A stretch of 64,000 bases of DNA, taken from positions 1 through 64,000 of the forward strand of contig CAMBRK010000007.1 in assembly GCA_945870185.1 (NCBI GenBank), given 5' to 3'. Below are positions 16,057 to 26,279 of this stretch, one piece after another. Within the stretch, counting starts at the first letter, position 1; every line of letters begins with the position of its first letter. The stretch is from Aureispira sp. CCB-QB1 (GTDB lineage: Bacteria > Bacteroidota > Bacteroidia > Chitinophagales > Saprospiraceae). The notes under the pieces were generated by a model that saw only the letters and a list, made by a program, of their open reading frames with translations, searched no databases and was not told the DNA's origin. The translations under genes and the position numbers were made by a program.

Positions 16057-17109
16057 TTAAAATGCAAATCTTACTGTAATATTGTGTGAACCCTTAAATG
16101 GATTCGAAGCTCTATAAGCATAATCGATGCCTAAATTATTGGCTCCGCCTTTTGTAATAGGAACTTCCACAGAAGCACCTGCTGACAATCCAGTATATAA
16201 TCCCTGAGTCTCTATATCCGATGAACCAATATCATATTTATAAGCACCTCTTATAACAAATCGATTTTGGAAAGAAAACTCTGCACCTGCACCAATCTGA
16301 TCTTTTGAAAAAGCATTAGAAGTAAAGTTTGCTAAACCTCTGATAAAATTGTCCTGACCTACATAAAAGTCATAAGAAACTCCCAAATTCAGCATAGAAG
16401 GTAGCTCGAAACTAGCAGCTCTTGAATCATATGACAACTCATAAATAACACCCCCATCAGGCTTTGGATTGTTTCTTCTTTGTGAAAGACCTTCTCCCCC
16501 GAATGACATAGGCGTACCTACATTTCTCAAGGAAATGCCTAATTTAAAGTTATCTTTTTCACCAGATACATATTGAACCCCTGCATCTATGGCAACTCCA
16601 GAAGCATTTACGTCCTGAATACTTTCAGAAACAAATCTTACTAAAGCACCTACAGAGATTTTATTGGCATAAGTCAGTGAATAACCTACACCCAACTGAA
16701 AGAAACTGGGTGAAAAAGTACCACCTGTACCATTAGGTTGATCAGTGGTGGTAACTGGTATTTGTCCAAAATCCAATGAAGCAAACTCTACGCCTAATGC
16801 ACCAGACTTACCCATTTTAAATCCTATCGCCCCAGCATTTAAGTTCATACCAGATCCACTAAAAAGTCTATTATTGGAAATACCTATCTCCATCTTTTTA
16901 ATACGACTTAGTCCTGCGATATTGATACGCATGGCCTCTACACCTACCGCAGATGAAGTACTCATAGAATGCAATCCAGCACTTCGACCCCAAGGGTTCA
17001 TCAGCAACTCTGCTGCACCAGCTTGTCCTTGACGATCGGGATTACCTGAGAACCCACTCGTAGTAAATATTGCAATTAAGATTATAATGGAGTAAAATTT
17101 AATATTCAT
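16057..17109 (-). CDS. PorV/PorQ-family outer-membrane protein
   Basis: This 350-residue protein has a signal peptide (MNIKFYSIIILIAIFTTSGFS). The mature protein begins GQAGAAELLMNPWGRSAGLHSMSTSSAVGVEAMRINIAGLSRI, which is the PorV/PorQ-type start of a FadL-like barrel, and ends on aromatic VRFAF. PorV-type proteins bring T9SS cargo to the SprA translocon or to the surface attachment complex. This gene is the last of a three-gene operon behind a TonB receptor and a giant T9SS-type protein, suggesting a dedicated partner for that protein. It may not be the general PorV of the cell. Confidence 0.8.
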   Translation of the reverse strand: MNIKFYSIIILIAIFTTSGFSGNPDRQGQAGAAELLMNPWGRSAGLHSMSTSSAVGVEAMRINIAGLSRIKKMEIGISNNRLFSGSGMNLNAGAIGFKMGKSGALGVEFASLDFGQIPVTTTDQPNGTGGTFSPSFFQLGVGYSLTYANKISVGALVRFVSESIQDVNASGVAIDAGVQYVSGEKDNFKLGISLRNVGTPMSFGGEGLSQRRNNPKPDGGVIYELSYDSRAASFELPSMLNLGVSYDFYVGQDNFIRGLANFTSNAFSKDQIGAGAEFSFQNRFVIRGAYKYDIGSSDIETQGLYTGLSAGASVEVPITKGGANNLGIDYAYRASNPFKGSHNITVRFAF

Positions 17110-17186
17110 ATTGTTACTTTTTACTTAATGATAAAAGGGTTTGAGAAGCAAACAGGTTGGTCTGCTTCTCAAACGATATTATATAA

Positions 17187-20100
17187 TTATAAACCACTAG
17201 GGTCAAATGTACGACCAATACCAAACCACTTTATAGTTCGCTCTTCACCGTACTCTGGCGCTGCTATATGGATCAAATATACTCCACTAGCTACAGGAAT
17301 CTCTCTAAAGTTTTTCATATCCCATTCCAAGTCTGGAAAAACTTGGCCTGTAGAAGTTGGCCTACTATTACCTGCTAAAATGGCACCACGTTCATCCCTA
17401 TTATATTGTCTTACAAATGATCCATCTATACTATAGATTGTCACTACTGCTTTTGCAGGAAGATTTGTGATCTTGATGATATTAGTAAACTGAGATGTTT
17501 CGTACGATGAATATGCATAATAAGGATTAGGAACAACATTAACATTAGATAAGGCTCCTACATACTCTTCTTGAGTTGCTAATTGCTTAGATTCTACATC
17601 TTTGAATTCAAACTCATATATAGGCTTATCTCCGCTGGTCAAACATGCTCTTTCTGCAGCCAAATCATATCTTCGGGACTCTCCATAAGGATTGTTTACT
17701 CTAACTTTTACTGTAAGATCATTGGGTATCAATCCTTGCTCAAGTGGCAACATTCTTATAGGCAATGGAACACTTGTCCATGTTACTGATGATAAAACTC
17801 TATGCTTATTATTTAATGACGGACTCGCGCCACTCGCAGAGTACTTAAGTCTATCATAAAACCCTTTACCTTCGTCATACTCACTTCTGGTTACATATAT
17901 GTTGTGCTGTCCACCCAAGATCCATGCTCTAGGATCAGTTTGTCCTAAGATTTCTCCATTATTAGGATTTCTTAAAACAAAATCTTCAATCACAGCTTCA
18001 GATGATGGGTTAAAGATCAAGTCGCCTCCAATCGGATTTTTGCCTTGCATTACTTCTGCATTATCGCCAGAATACCAACTATTTTCACCAAAGAAAATAT
18101 TAAGACGCTTTCCAGTTTCAACATCTATGGCGTAACCTGGGAAGTAACTCATCCCTACAGTACCATCATTCAAAGGCTTTCCATTTTGATCTATAGATGG
18201 TGTATTTCTTAAGTCAAAGTTTCTAGCACCTCCTATTGTGGTTGCTCCTACAGCAGTTATTAATTCATTTGCTGTTGTCTCTACGACCACACATTTGCTC
18301 CACTTAGACTTATCATTAGTGAAGACTATGTCTACATTATTGAGATCTCTATATTTTAAGGAATTAATATTAGATGATGTCGAAAAAATCATCACCTCTC
18401 TTGGAGAAGGACTTACATAAAAAGGTAAGTCAGTATCTGGTAAAAATCTGGTAGATAATATGGGTACGAAGAAACCATTATCTAGTCTGGAAAGCGCAGA
18501 ATTTGGATCTTGATTTACATTATTTGAAATAAAACCATTTCCTACAAAATCATAAAACCTTGTAGCTGTAGCATTAGGATTATAATTACCTCCATCTCTC
18601 AATGCATTATACCATATTTCGCCATTAGGATTTTTATATGCTAAGTTTATGCCTACACCTCCGTTTTTACCAGTCCTAGTTACTCCCGGATCATCTTCAT
18701 TACCTACTGTAACGGAAAAGCCGAGGTTACCTATAATATATTCTTTGATTTCAGTAAGTGGTCTATTATTCAACATGACTTTGTTGTTAGTAACATCTGT
18801 CAATCTCCAAGTGGCATTATTATCAAAAGAACAAAGACTTCCTTGACTATTAGCTTGGAAATTACCTACAATCTCGAGTCTATATTTTCCATTTTTTACT
18901 TTAAGTGGGTCTACCACTTTAGCATCGATAGGTCCAGCTCCAGTTTTATAAAGTATTTTACCATCAAATGTTTTATTGATAATCAGGTCATACATAGAAG
19001 GATCCATATCTAATACTTTACCCGGGTTACCTTCTCCTTGTATCCTAGTTACGGCAGGCCCATCTCCATAATTTACTTGAAGATCTTCGTAAACAATAGG
19101 TCTAGGAACTAAAGTATACACTTTAACGTTTCCTCTACCTTCTAGATAAGGTCTCTTTTGGCCTTCACCTTCTACGATATCAAATGACTTCCAATTGTTG
19201 TGTGCATAAGCCAATACCATAAAATGATATTGCTTATGATTGATAAGTCTCTTATCTGATAATGCAAATTGATCATCTATTACTCTAAATGATTTTCGAA
19301 TTCCATTATCAGTTCCTGTTACCTCCTTGGTAGGTGTCCACACTATGGGCCCGTTTGGAATGATAGGGTTAGCCTGACCTACCCAACTATATACTTCTCT
19401 TACACCATTCTTTAAGTCAACTTTTGCAATTTCTCTAGCTTTGGAAATATCACCTAATTCTTGTCCGGTAATACTAGCATTAGCTAATTGGAAAATTCTA
19501 TAACCTTCAAACTTATACTTATTATTATCTACCATTGGAGCTTGAAGGTCCACTTCTTCATAACTTTCATTAAAATTGTTTGATGTCTGCTCGTTTGAAA
19601 GCATTACAATAAGCTCTCTATCCAATTCTACAGGAGTAAGATCGGGAGCATCAGGGCCATCTGTGATATCAAAACAATTGTCAAAAAGTGCCTGCGCAAT
19701 ATCATCTGCAAATCTTAATCTGGTAATATCTGGACATGGGTGAGGTACATCAGGTACAAACACAACTCCCATAATCAATTCATTCTCAGCACCAGGTTGT
19801 AATAAAAGTGGGCCTGTGGCTTGTAGCGTACGTCTATCTCCTAAAGGTAATTTTTCTGTACACATTGACCATGCACCATCCCTAGTGTCGCTAGGGTCAC
19901 TTACAAAGGCATATCTAATAGAATCTGTGCTTCCAGGATTATATCCTGTACCTCCATAAGTAAACGGAGTACCGTCAGCCCAAAAACCCCGGATATAGTT
20001 GTAAAATCCATCCTCACGTCCTCTTTGCGGATCCGTTGTAGGCGGTGGTGGACTACCTATACCTCCATTTTCAGCGTAGGTAAAAGAGGTCATACCAAGT

Positions 20101-21314
20101 TCTATGGTCGTGTCTACAGCTCCAGTAAATGGTTCTGGTTCCAAAAGTATTTTTTTACCGTTAGCATCTAAAATGATATCACCTTTGGCATCACGCTTCC
20201 ATACTCTGGGTCCTAAAGGGCCTCTAAAATAGTCCATACCTAATATTGGAATAACTTCGCCATAAGTGTTTGTTCCACCACAAGCTGCACCGTTAAAACC
20301 ATCTATAGCATCCTCATTGTAAACATAAGCCAATGACCTAGAAGTATCACAACCTATATAGTCGTCTTGATAACAACCTAAATCTGGGTCTATCCACATA
20401 GAAAAATAACAATCTACCAAGTCTTCATTCGCTTTGTTGATCAATTTATATCTATAAAACGTCATGTCATTGATCTCATCATTGGTTGCATAAGCAAAAG
20501 ATTGTACTTGTACTTCCATCTGAATAGATGCAGGTCCTGAAAGAGTTTGTGCCCCTCCATTGTCATTATATATCCAGAATATCATATCGTCAGGTATCAA
20601 CTCTCTGGCTTCGTAAATATCTTCTGGCTCACAACGTCTGATATCAATCGTTGGAAAATCACCCAAACATGGTTCGTAAACACCGTTTTCATTTTGATCC
20701 CAAAAATTTCCTAGCGGTTGGTCAGGTAAATTGAAGCTAAACTTTTTTCTCCAATCTTGATTACCTTGTCCAGGCCAGAAAAGTACATCTTCTGGTATGG
20801 AGTCACAATCGAGTTCTTCTCCAATTTCTAGCCACTTTAATACTCTATTGACATGGGCCTTTACATTGGTCCCTTTTACTGCAAAAAATCTATCCCAATT
20901 GTCACAAACGGTTTTCTCTGTGGCTCCATTAAGATCCAATGGTCCAGAGAAAAAATCAAAACCTACAGCTCTGTACGTAACTGCTGATAGTTTAATGTTT
21001 TTAGACTTATCTACTCCACCTATCCATACACCTCCTGCATATAGTGCAGATACGGGTAATTGTCCAGGTGCAGGCTTTGGTACAATATACTGAGCTTCAT
21101 ACCAAACATCTCCACCTGTAAGTAATCTTGCTCTTACATTGTTTATTTGTAACTCTGTCTGCTTTGTAGGTCGAACACAGACTGCTCTCCAAGCTGTATT
21201 TTGAGACCCTGACGAAACTACGCCATCAATATGGTCTGGTTTTCTTGCACTCAGGTCACTTGGGATTATAAGGGCAAAAACACAAAGAATTATAAAAAAT
21301 CTACTTATATTCAT
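17187..21314 (-). CDS. Giant exported protein with T9SS sorting-domain-like C-terminus
   Basis: This 1375-residue protein has a signal peptide (MNISRFFIILCVFALIIPSDLSA). The body is a long beta-rich surface-type sequence with many Asn, Gly and Asp residues, several calcium-loop-like stretches (DQNENGVYEP, DPDLGCYQDD) and about fifteen cysteines in its N-terminal half. The last 100 residues (NVNVVPNPYYAYSSYE, VVTIYSIDGSFVRQ, IPVASGVYLIHIAAP) have the PNP, VxIYxxxG and GxYLI pattern of a type A sorting domain, though the extra tail IKWFGIGRTFDPSGL is atypical. No enzyme family is recognised. It sits 27 bases behind a TonB receptor gene and 77 bases ahead of a PorV-like gene, so it is probably the surface-exposed partner of that receptor. 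Confidence 0.75.
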   Translation of the reverse strand: MNISRFFIILCVFALIIPSDLSARKPDHIDGVVSSGSQNTAWRAVCVRPTKQTELQINNVRARLLTGGDVWYEAQYIVPKPAPGQLPVSALYAGGVWIGGVDKSKNIKLSAVTYRAVGFDFFSGPLDLNGATEKTVCDNWDRFFAVKGTNVKAHVNRVLKWLEIGEELDCDSIPEDVLFWPGQGNQDWRKKFSFNLPDQPLGNFWDQNENGVYEPCLGDFPTIDIRRCEPEDIYEARELIPDDMIFWIYNDNGGAQTLSGPASIQMEVQVQSFAYATNDEINDMTFYRYKLINKANEDLVDCYFSMWIDPDLGCYQDDYIGCDTSRSLAYVYNEDAIDGFNGAACGGTNTYGEVIPILGMDYFRGPLGPRVWKRDAKGDIILDANGKKILLEPEPFTGAVDTTIELGMTSFTYAENGGIGSPPPPTTDPQRGREDGFYNYIRGFWADGTPFTYGGTGYNPGSTDSIRYAFVSDPSDTRDGAWSMCTEKLPLGDRRTLQATGPLLLQPGAENELIMGVVFVPDVPHPCPDITRLRFADDIAQALFDNCFDITDGPDAPDLTPVELDRELIVMLSNEQTSNNFNESYEEVDLQAPMVDNNKYKFEGYRIFQLANASITGQELGDISKAREIAKVDLKNGVREVYSWVGQANPIIPNGPIVWTPTKEVTGTDNGIRKSFRVIDDQFALSDKRLINHKQYHFMVLAYAHNNWKSFDIVEGEGQKRPYLEGRGNVKVYTLVPRPIVYEDLQVNYGDGPAVTRIQGEGNPGKVLDMDPSMYDLIINKTFDGKILYKTGAGPIDAKVVDPLKVKNGKYRLEIVGNFQANSQGSLCSFDNNATWRLTDVTNNKVMLNNRPLTEIKEYIIGNLGFSVTVGNEDDPGVTRTGKNGGVGINLAYKNPNGEIWYNALRDGGNYNPNATATRFYDFVGNGFISNNVNQDPNSALSRLDNGFFVPILSTRFLPDTDLPFYVSPSPREVMIFSTSSNINSLKYRDLNNVDIVFTNDKSKWSKCVVVETTANELITAVGATTIGGARNFDLRNTPSIDQNGKPLNDGTVGMSYFPGYAIDVETGKRLNIFFGENSWYSGDNAEVMQGKNPIGGDLIFNPSSEAVIEDFVLRNPNNGEILGQTDPRAWILGGQHNIYVTRSEYDEGKGFYDRLKYSASGASPSLNNKHRVLSSVTWTSVPLPIRMLPLEQGLIPNDLTVKVRVNNPYGESRRYDLAAERACLTSGDKPIYEFEFKDVESKQLATQEEYVGALSNVNVVPNPYYAYSSYETSQFTNIIKITNLPAKAVVTIYSIDGSFVRQYNRDERGAILAGNSRPTSTGQVFPDLEWDMKNFREIPVASGVYLIHIAAPEYGEERTIKWFGIGRTFDPSGL

Positions 21315-21341
21315 CTCATTTATATTAATATTGTGAATAAA

Positions 21342-24300
21342 TTAAAAATCTAAAATAGCACCTACATACATTCTTCTAGGTAGCGTAAAGTTACCTGGTG
21401 CTAAAAGTCTCCAAGAATAAGCCTGTAAAAATGCATCTACATCTCTACCTGTGTCCACAACACCTCTGATTCTGTCTTGCCCAAAACTAGATTGTAAAAA
21501 TCCGTCATTATCTGGGTCTCCAGAGAATTTATATAGATCGATAATATTTTGAGTGTTAAAGAGGTTTTGTACTCTGAAGTAAACATTAAACATGATCTTT
21601 TTCTTGGTTTCGCTGCTTATAGTAATCGGTATTCTCTTTTGAATATTAAGGTCTGTTGTGAAGTTCCAAGGTAATCTAGCTCCATTTATAGATCCTGCAA
21701 ATCCAGCTCCACCAAATGCAGTAGGTACTTGATTTCTAGTATATGGTTGGCCCGATACTAAGAAGGATGTAATATTTACTCCAAAATCTTCTAATATATT
21801 TACGCCTCCGATTCTTGGACCATTATATGACTTACCTGAACCATATCTATAATCTACCACTGCTGTAATTCTATGACGCTCGTCAAAAGAAAGTGGAATT
21901 AGATTTCTGATTGGACCTCTGTTGTTAATTCCATTTGATGAGTTTGCGTCACTACCTGATCCATCCGCAAACTGTAATGTATAGGTTGCATTGATTTCTA
22001 AGTTATTGGTTCTACGTCTGTCTAAACTGAAAGAAAAACCTTTTACAGTACCAAAATCTAGATTATCAAATATTTTATAACTATTCAAAGGAGCAGCAAC
22101 ATTGGCCAATACTCTTTGTTGGATCAAGTCTTTCATTTCTTTATAATAAGCAGAAACTTTTACTGCCATCACATCCGAGACTTTTTGTTGGAATCCTACC
22201 TCATAATCTACCGTCCTCACAGGTCTTAAATTGGGGTTATCCATTGCAGCGCCACCTGGGTTGATTCTAGATATATCGTCCCAGAAATAAAAGTCAAGTG
22301 CTGAAGAAAAAGCATTGGATGGAGGTCTTTGGTACAAAACATCGTAGTGCGCAAAGAATCCTGCATCTTCAGAAATAGGGAACGAAAATGCTAGACGAGG
22401 CATAAAATTGATTTGTGGTTTGTAATCCACAAATGAATAACTGGAATTATATTCTCTACCTAACTCATCCTTTCCTGATGCTTGTATGTCTAATAGTCTA
22501 GTTTGTTTACCTTCTGTATCAAGTCCCGCGTATGAAGGATAGACTAGTCCACCTTGATAGATTACATTACCACCTGACACTGCTGTTCCATTAGGCAAAA
22601 ACCACTGATCTCCTTTTCTGAAAGCTCTGATATTTTGATTTTCTTCGTCTGTAACATATACATTATAATCATCACCAACAGATTCGGGTTTTTCGAGCCC
22701 TCTACGAGCAAAATAATCTTTAGCTGTTTCTATTTCATATAGTGCAAATGGGTCTCTCATAACCTTAGTATTGGCGTCAAAATAATCCATTCTCACACCA
22801 AGACGGAAGATAATGTCCTTGTATGAAAACTTATCTTGTAAAAATACTGAGCCATAAATAGGTTGCTGTGGAGCTACAACGAAAGACCTTCTACCATTGG
22901 CGTCTCTACTTGTAAAAAAGTCATCAAAACGTACATCAGACCCTAACTTGTTTCCAAGGTAATCATAACCACTGTAATTCAACAGGCCTTGTCTATTGAT
23001 GAGTTCAGATGCAGAAAACATATCTAAGCTCAATTGACTAGGATCTAAATCCCATACATTGACATATTCATTATCTGTTTGTTTAGTTATGTCTCGTACT
23101 GCGCGATAAAACCTATCATCTTGTTGCAAATTAAGAAAAGTTTGATAGATAGGAAATTCACCAAAAGTAGGATTGTCTTCAAAACCTAATACATTGGTTG
23201 TATCGAGACCATTTATATGTCTGTTAGCCTGTAATTCTGCTACGTTCCATAAATCAAATGGAGCAATACTCCAATTTCTATTGATACTCTGCTCATACAT
23301 AAATCCGAGTTGGATATTGTGTCTTCCTTTTTCAGAACTTCCTGGGAATAAGTCAAATCCTGTGGATAAGTTTAAAGAGATCAAATCGTTTTCACTTTTT
23401 GCAAAGCTATTATATACTTGACCCACATTTGCAAATAAGTTATTCCATGCACTATTGATATTTTGATTCAAAAGACCATTTACATTGACTCCGTTAATGG
23501 CATTGTATGACCCTAATACAGGATTTATTTTATCATTTAAGGTATACTCTCCTACATTTTCTCTGAAACCCAAGTGACCAAAGAAATAAGATTGCCCATT
23601 AATAGTCCTAGGCTCATCAAAAAAACCATCTACTCGATCCCAAACTCTAGCAGTCTTACCAAAATATCCATAATCAAAAAGTCTGTCTTCGTGTCTGAAG
23701 TCTTCATTTCTTGCATTGTTTTTTTGATATCCCATCACAAGTGTGTAAGAAAAGTTCTTAATACCTCCTGATGATGCGTCGTCACCTTCAGCTCCACTTT
23801 GTTTTCCCAACTTATGAGTCAATCTGAAATTTCCTCTATAAGTATTGGAATATTGAAAAGGATTATTGATCCAGTTCAGCATAGCCCAAGAAGATCCGGA
23901 ACCATTTACTCCTGAAGAACCAGGTGTAAATCTATTGACTCTATCATTATAGTTACCAGAAAGCTGAATATCAATATTTTTTCCCAACTTGATATCAATT
24001 CTACCTGTAAGGTCAAGGTCTATATTTTCGTCATTTGGTCGTGCTTTTAAAGGTGCTCCCAGGTCTGATGTTCCTAAAGTCTCCAAAGATGGAAATTGAG
24101 TCCCACCTATGGAGTAAGTTGGATTTTCCTGCAAAGATAAAATGACACTTTCAGGTGCTCTCCATACGCCCAAAGCAGAAGGACTAGCGTCGGCCACGTT
24201 TCTGTATTGCCCAGAAAAACGATATCCCAATATAGACTGCTTTTTGCTGTTTCTAAAGATGGGTCCAGCAACGTTACCACTGATTAAGTTATACCCAAAT

Positions 24301-25019
24301 CCATCAACCGACCGCTCTAACTCAAAACTACCTGAGTGTTTGTCTGATGGACCTCTAGACGTCAAAGAGATTACTCCACCTGTTACATCTCCGTATCTAG
24401 CTTCGATACCACCTATGACAACTTGAAGTTGTTCGATCTCGGATTGAGGTATTAGATTACCTGTTACCCTTACACCGTCAAGAAAATAAACTGTTTCATT
24501 AGATCTAGATCCTCTCACAGAGATGTCTCCACCATCTCTTGATGAGATACCCGCTGTAGTAGCCGCAATGGCGTTAACCTGCTTGGTAGGTAGAGCTCTG
24601 ATGTTTTCTTGGGTAATGGTTTTGCCCTGAGTCGTGTTATCTTGATCTATCAACGGCACTTTGTAAGCCTTGATCTCTACACCAAGATCTAATAATATAG
24701 CGTCATCGGAAATATCAAAATTTACTCGATTCGTTTTACCGGCATTGATTACAATACCTGTTTGTCTTTGGGGAGCATATCCCACATAACTGGCTTCCAT
24801 GTCATAAGTACCGGCCTGAATGTCTGTAAAAAAATAATTTCCATCCAAATCGGTAGATGAACCGGAAATAAGTACACCATTTCTGTAGAGTTCCACAGAT
24901 CCGAAGGCAATCGCCTCACCGGATTTGGCATCTCTCACTTTACCTTCTATCGTGGTCTGGGCTACTATTCCCGATACCGCCACTAGAAGGATTCCAAATA
25001 AAAGTAATAATCTATTCAT
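21342..25019 (-). CDS. TonB-dependent receptor with carboxypeptidase-regulatory-like domain
   Basis: This 1225-residue outer-membrane receptor starts with a signal peptide (MNRLLLLFGILLVAVSGIVAQ). It continues with a carboxypeptidase-regulatory-like domain (TTIEGKVRDAKSGEAIAFGSVELYRNG), a plug domain (residues about 125-240, DISVRGSRSNETVYFLDGVRVTGNLIP and ARYGDVTGGVISLTSRG) and a long barrel closing with RRMYVGAILDF. It is the first gene of a three-gene operon with a giant T9SS-type protein and a PorV-like barrel. That arrangement differs from a SusC/SusD pair because no SusD lipoprotein is present. The substrate is unknown, and no sugar-degrading enzyme is adjacent. Confidence 0.9.
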   Translation of the reverse strand: MNRLLLLFGILLVAVSGIVAQTTIEGKVRDAKSGEAIAFGSVELYRNGVLISGSSTDLDGNYFFTDIQAGTYDMEASYVGYAPQRQTGIVINAGKTNRVNFDISDDAILLDLGVEIKAYKVPLIDQDNTTQGKTITQENIRALPTKQVNAIAATTAGISSRDGGDISVRGSRSNETVYFLDGVRVTGNLIPQSEIEQLQVVIGGIEARYGDVTGGVISLTSRGPSDKHSGSFELERSVDGFGYNLISGNVAGPIFRNSKKQSILGYRFSGQYRNVADASPSALGVWRAPESVILSLQENPTYSIGGTQFPSLETLGTSDLGAPLKARPNDENIDLDLTGRIDIKLGKNIDIQLSGNYNDRVNRFTPGSSGVNGSGSSWAMLNWINNPFQYSNTYRGNFRLTHKLGKQSGAEGDDASSGGIKNFSYTLVMGYQKNNARNEDFRHEDRLFDYGYFGKTARVWDRVDGFFDEPRTINGQSYFFGHLGFRENVGEYTLNDKINPVLGSYNAINGVNVNGLLNQNINSAWNNLFANVGQVYNSFAKSENDLISLNLSTGFDLFPGSSEKGRHNIQLGFMYEQSINRNWSIAPFDLWNVAELQANRHINGLDTTNVLGFEDNPTFGEFPIYQTFLNLQQDDRFYRAVRDITKQTDNEYVNVWDLDPSQLSLDMFSASELINRQGLLNYSGYDYLGNKLGSDVRFDDFFTSRDANGRRSFVVAPQQPIYGSVFLQDKFSYKDIIFRLGVRMDYFDANTKVMRDPFALYEIETAKDYFARRGLEKPESVGDDYNVYVTDEENQNIRAFRKGDQWFLPNGTAVSGGNVIYQGGLVYPSYAGLDTEGKQTRLLDIQASGKDELGREYNSSYSFVDYKPQINFMPRLAFSFPISEDAGFFAHYDVLYQRPPSNAFSSALDFYFWDDISRINPGGAAMDNPNLRPVRTVDYEVGFQQKVSDVMAVKVSAYYKEMKDLIQQRVLANVAAPLNSYKIFDNLDFGTVKGFSFSLDRRRTNNLEINATYTLQFADGSGSDANSSNGINNRGPIRNLIPLSFDERHRITAVVDYRYGSGKSYNGPRIGGVNILEDFGVNITSFLVSGQPYTRNQVPTAFGGAGFAGSINGARLPWNFTTDLNIQKRIPITISSETKKKIMFNVYFRVQNLFNTQNIIDLYKFSGDPDNDGFLQSSFGQDRIRGVVDTGRDVDAFLQAYSWRLLAPGNFTLPRRMYVGAILDF

Positions 25020-25168
25020 ACTCTGAATTTTTGATTATGTTAATAAATCCTTAAAAAGTCCGCAATGTTAAGCAATATTGAAACGAAAAACAAAATTTTC
25101 TAAGCAATAATCTTCAAAATTGTATCCGCCGATACATTTCAGCTGTTTTTATTCCCCATCAAAAAGTA

Positions 25169-26113
25169 TCATTTTGAAATACCTTTTAGGATTTTATCCA
25201 AAAGCACTTGGGCGATAAGCTCTAGAGATTCGTGTGTCCAACCTGCAATGTGTGGTGTTACTATGACTTGTTTCATACGGTATAATGTACCATACATTTC
25301 TTTCTCCGCGGTAGAAAATGACTCTGGCTTTTCATTTTCGAAAACATCAAGGCAAGCGCCCGAAATTTTACCTGTTCCTAAACCCTGAATCAAAGCTTTG
25401 GTATCTACAACTTGACCCCTCGATGTGTTGCTTATGATCACTTTGTCTTTACATCGTGATATAAAATTTTCATCAACCAGATATCTCGTTTCTTCTGTTA
25501 ATGGAAGATGCAATGATATAATATCTGATTGACTCAAAACAGTATCTAAATCTGTCTTATGTACAAAACGCAGTGAACTTGGGAAACGCTTCTTGTACTT
25601 GTCGTAACAAATGACGTTGAGTCGCCAAGGAGACAGTTTTTCCGCAAAAGCTACTCCTGTATGCCCCATTCCAATGATTCCAACAGTTTTACCTCTGAGT
25701 TCAGTTCCTCGATTTAGTTCTCTATTCCAAGTGAATTGCCTTACCTCTTGATCTGCAATCAGTATATTATTCATCAAGCATAATAACATAGCCATTTCGT
25801 GTTCTGCGACTGCATTACTATTGCCTTCTGGTGAATTAAAAACTTTAATCTTCTTTTTTTTAGCATATTGTACATCAATAATTTCAAGTCCAGAGCCCAA
25901 TCTTCCAATAAATAAAAGCTTTTTTCCTTTATCTATCCTAGCTTTATTCATGATGATTTTGCTGTTTATGATCAAGCCATCATATTGATCCAAGATCTGA
26001 TCTAACACACCGTTATCCACAGACGTATCATAAGTGACCTTAAAGCCAGCTGCATCTAATCCTTTTATTAGTATTGGATGCACTTTATCTGTTATTAATA
26101 CTTTCTTAGACAT
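25169..26113 (-). CDS. D-2-hydroxyacid dehydrogenase (phosphoglycerate dehydrogenase-like)
   Basis: This cytoplasmic NAD-dependent oxidoreductase of about 314 residues belongs to the D-isomer-specific 2-hydroxyacid dehydrogenases. The nucleotide-binding motif GKTVGIIGMGHTGVAFAEKL is near residue 145. The catalytic triad is visible as Arg in NTSRGQVVDTKAL, Glu in DVFENEKPE and His in TPHIAGWTHES. The N-terminal region (VLITDKVHPILIKGLDAAGFKV) resembles SerA-type enzymes, but it lacks the C-terminal ACT domain found in many of them. Substrate could be 3-phosphoglycerate or another hydroxyacid. ATG 26113 is preferred to TTG 26116. It is divergent from carB. Confidence 0.88.
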   Translation of the reverse strand: MSKKVLITDKVHPILIKGLDAAGFKVTYDTSVDNGVLDQILDQYDGLIINSKIIMNKARIDKGKKLLFIGRLGSGLEIIDVQYAKKKKIKVFNSPEGNSNAVAEHEMAMLLCLMNNILIADQEVRQFTWNRELNRGTELRGKTVGIIGMGHTGVAFAEKLSPWRLNVICYDKYKKRFPSSLRFVHKTDLDTVLSQSDIISLHLPLTEETRYLVDENFISRCKDKVIISNTSRGQVVDTKALIQGLGTGKISGACLDVFENEKPESFSTAEKEMYGTLYRMKQVIVTPHIAGWTHESLELIAQVLLDKILKGISK

Positions 26114-26244
26114 CAATGAAATTTATTATGATGATTTAACTTTTATATGACCAGCAAAAATTGCACCACTTCGATTGATTGAACATTAAAATAAATTAGT
26201 TTAAAAATAATTTCATAAGCATTTCAAGCTTAGCCAAAAAACAT

Positions 26245-26252
26245 TACCTTTG
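26245..26252 (+). promoter_or_regulatory. Putative -7 box TACCTTTG before carB
   Basis: This is an exact TAnnTTTG match 27 bases before the carB ATG at 26280. It overlaps the longer frame that begins at 26250, which supports the shorter start. Confidence 0.45.
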
Positions 26253-26279
26253 TGCCCCGATCACACAATAAATCGGGAA

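Noticed and set aside
17187-21314. Giant protein as an enzyme of a known class
   Set aside because: No catalytic motif could be identified, so no function was assigned beyond its secretion-type ending.
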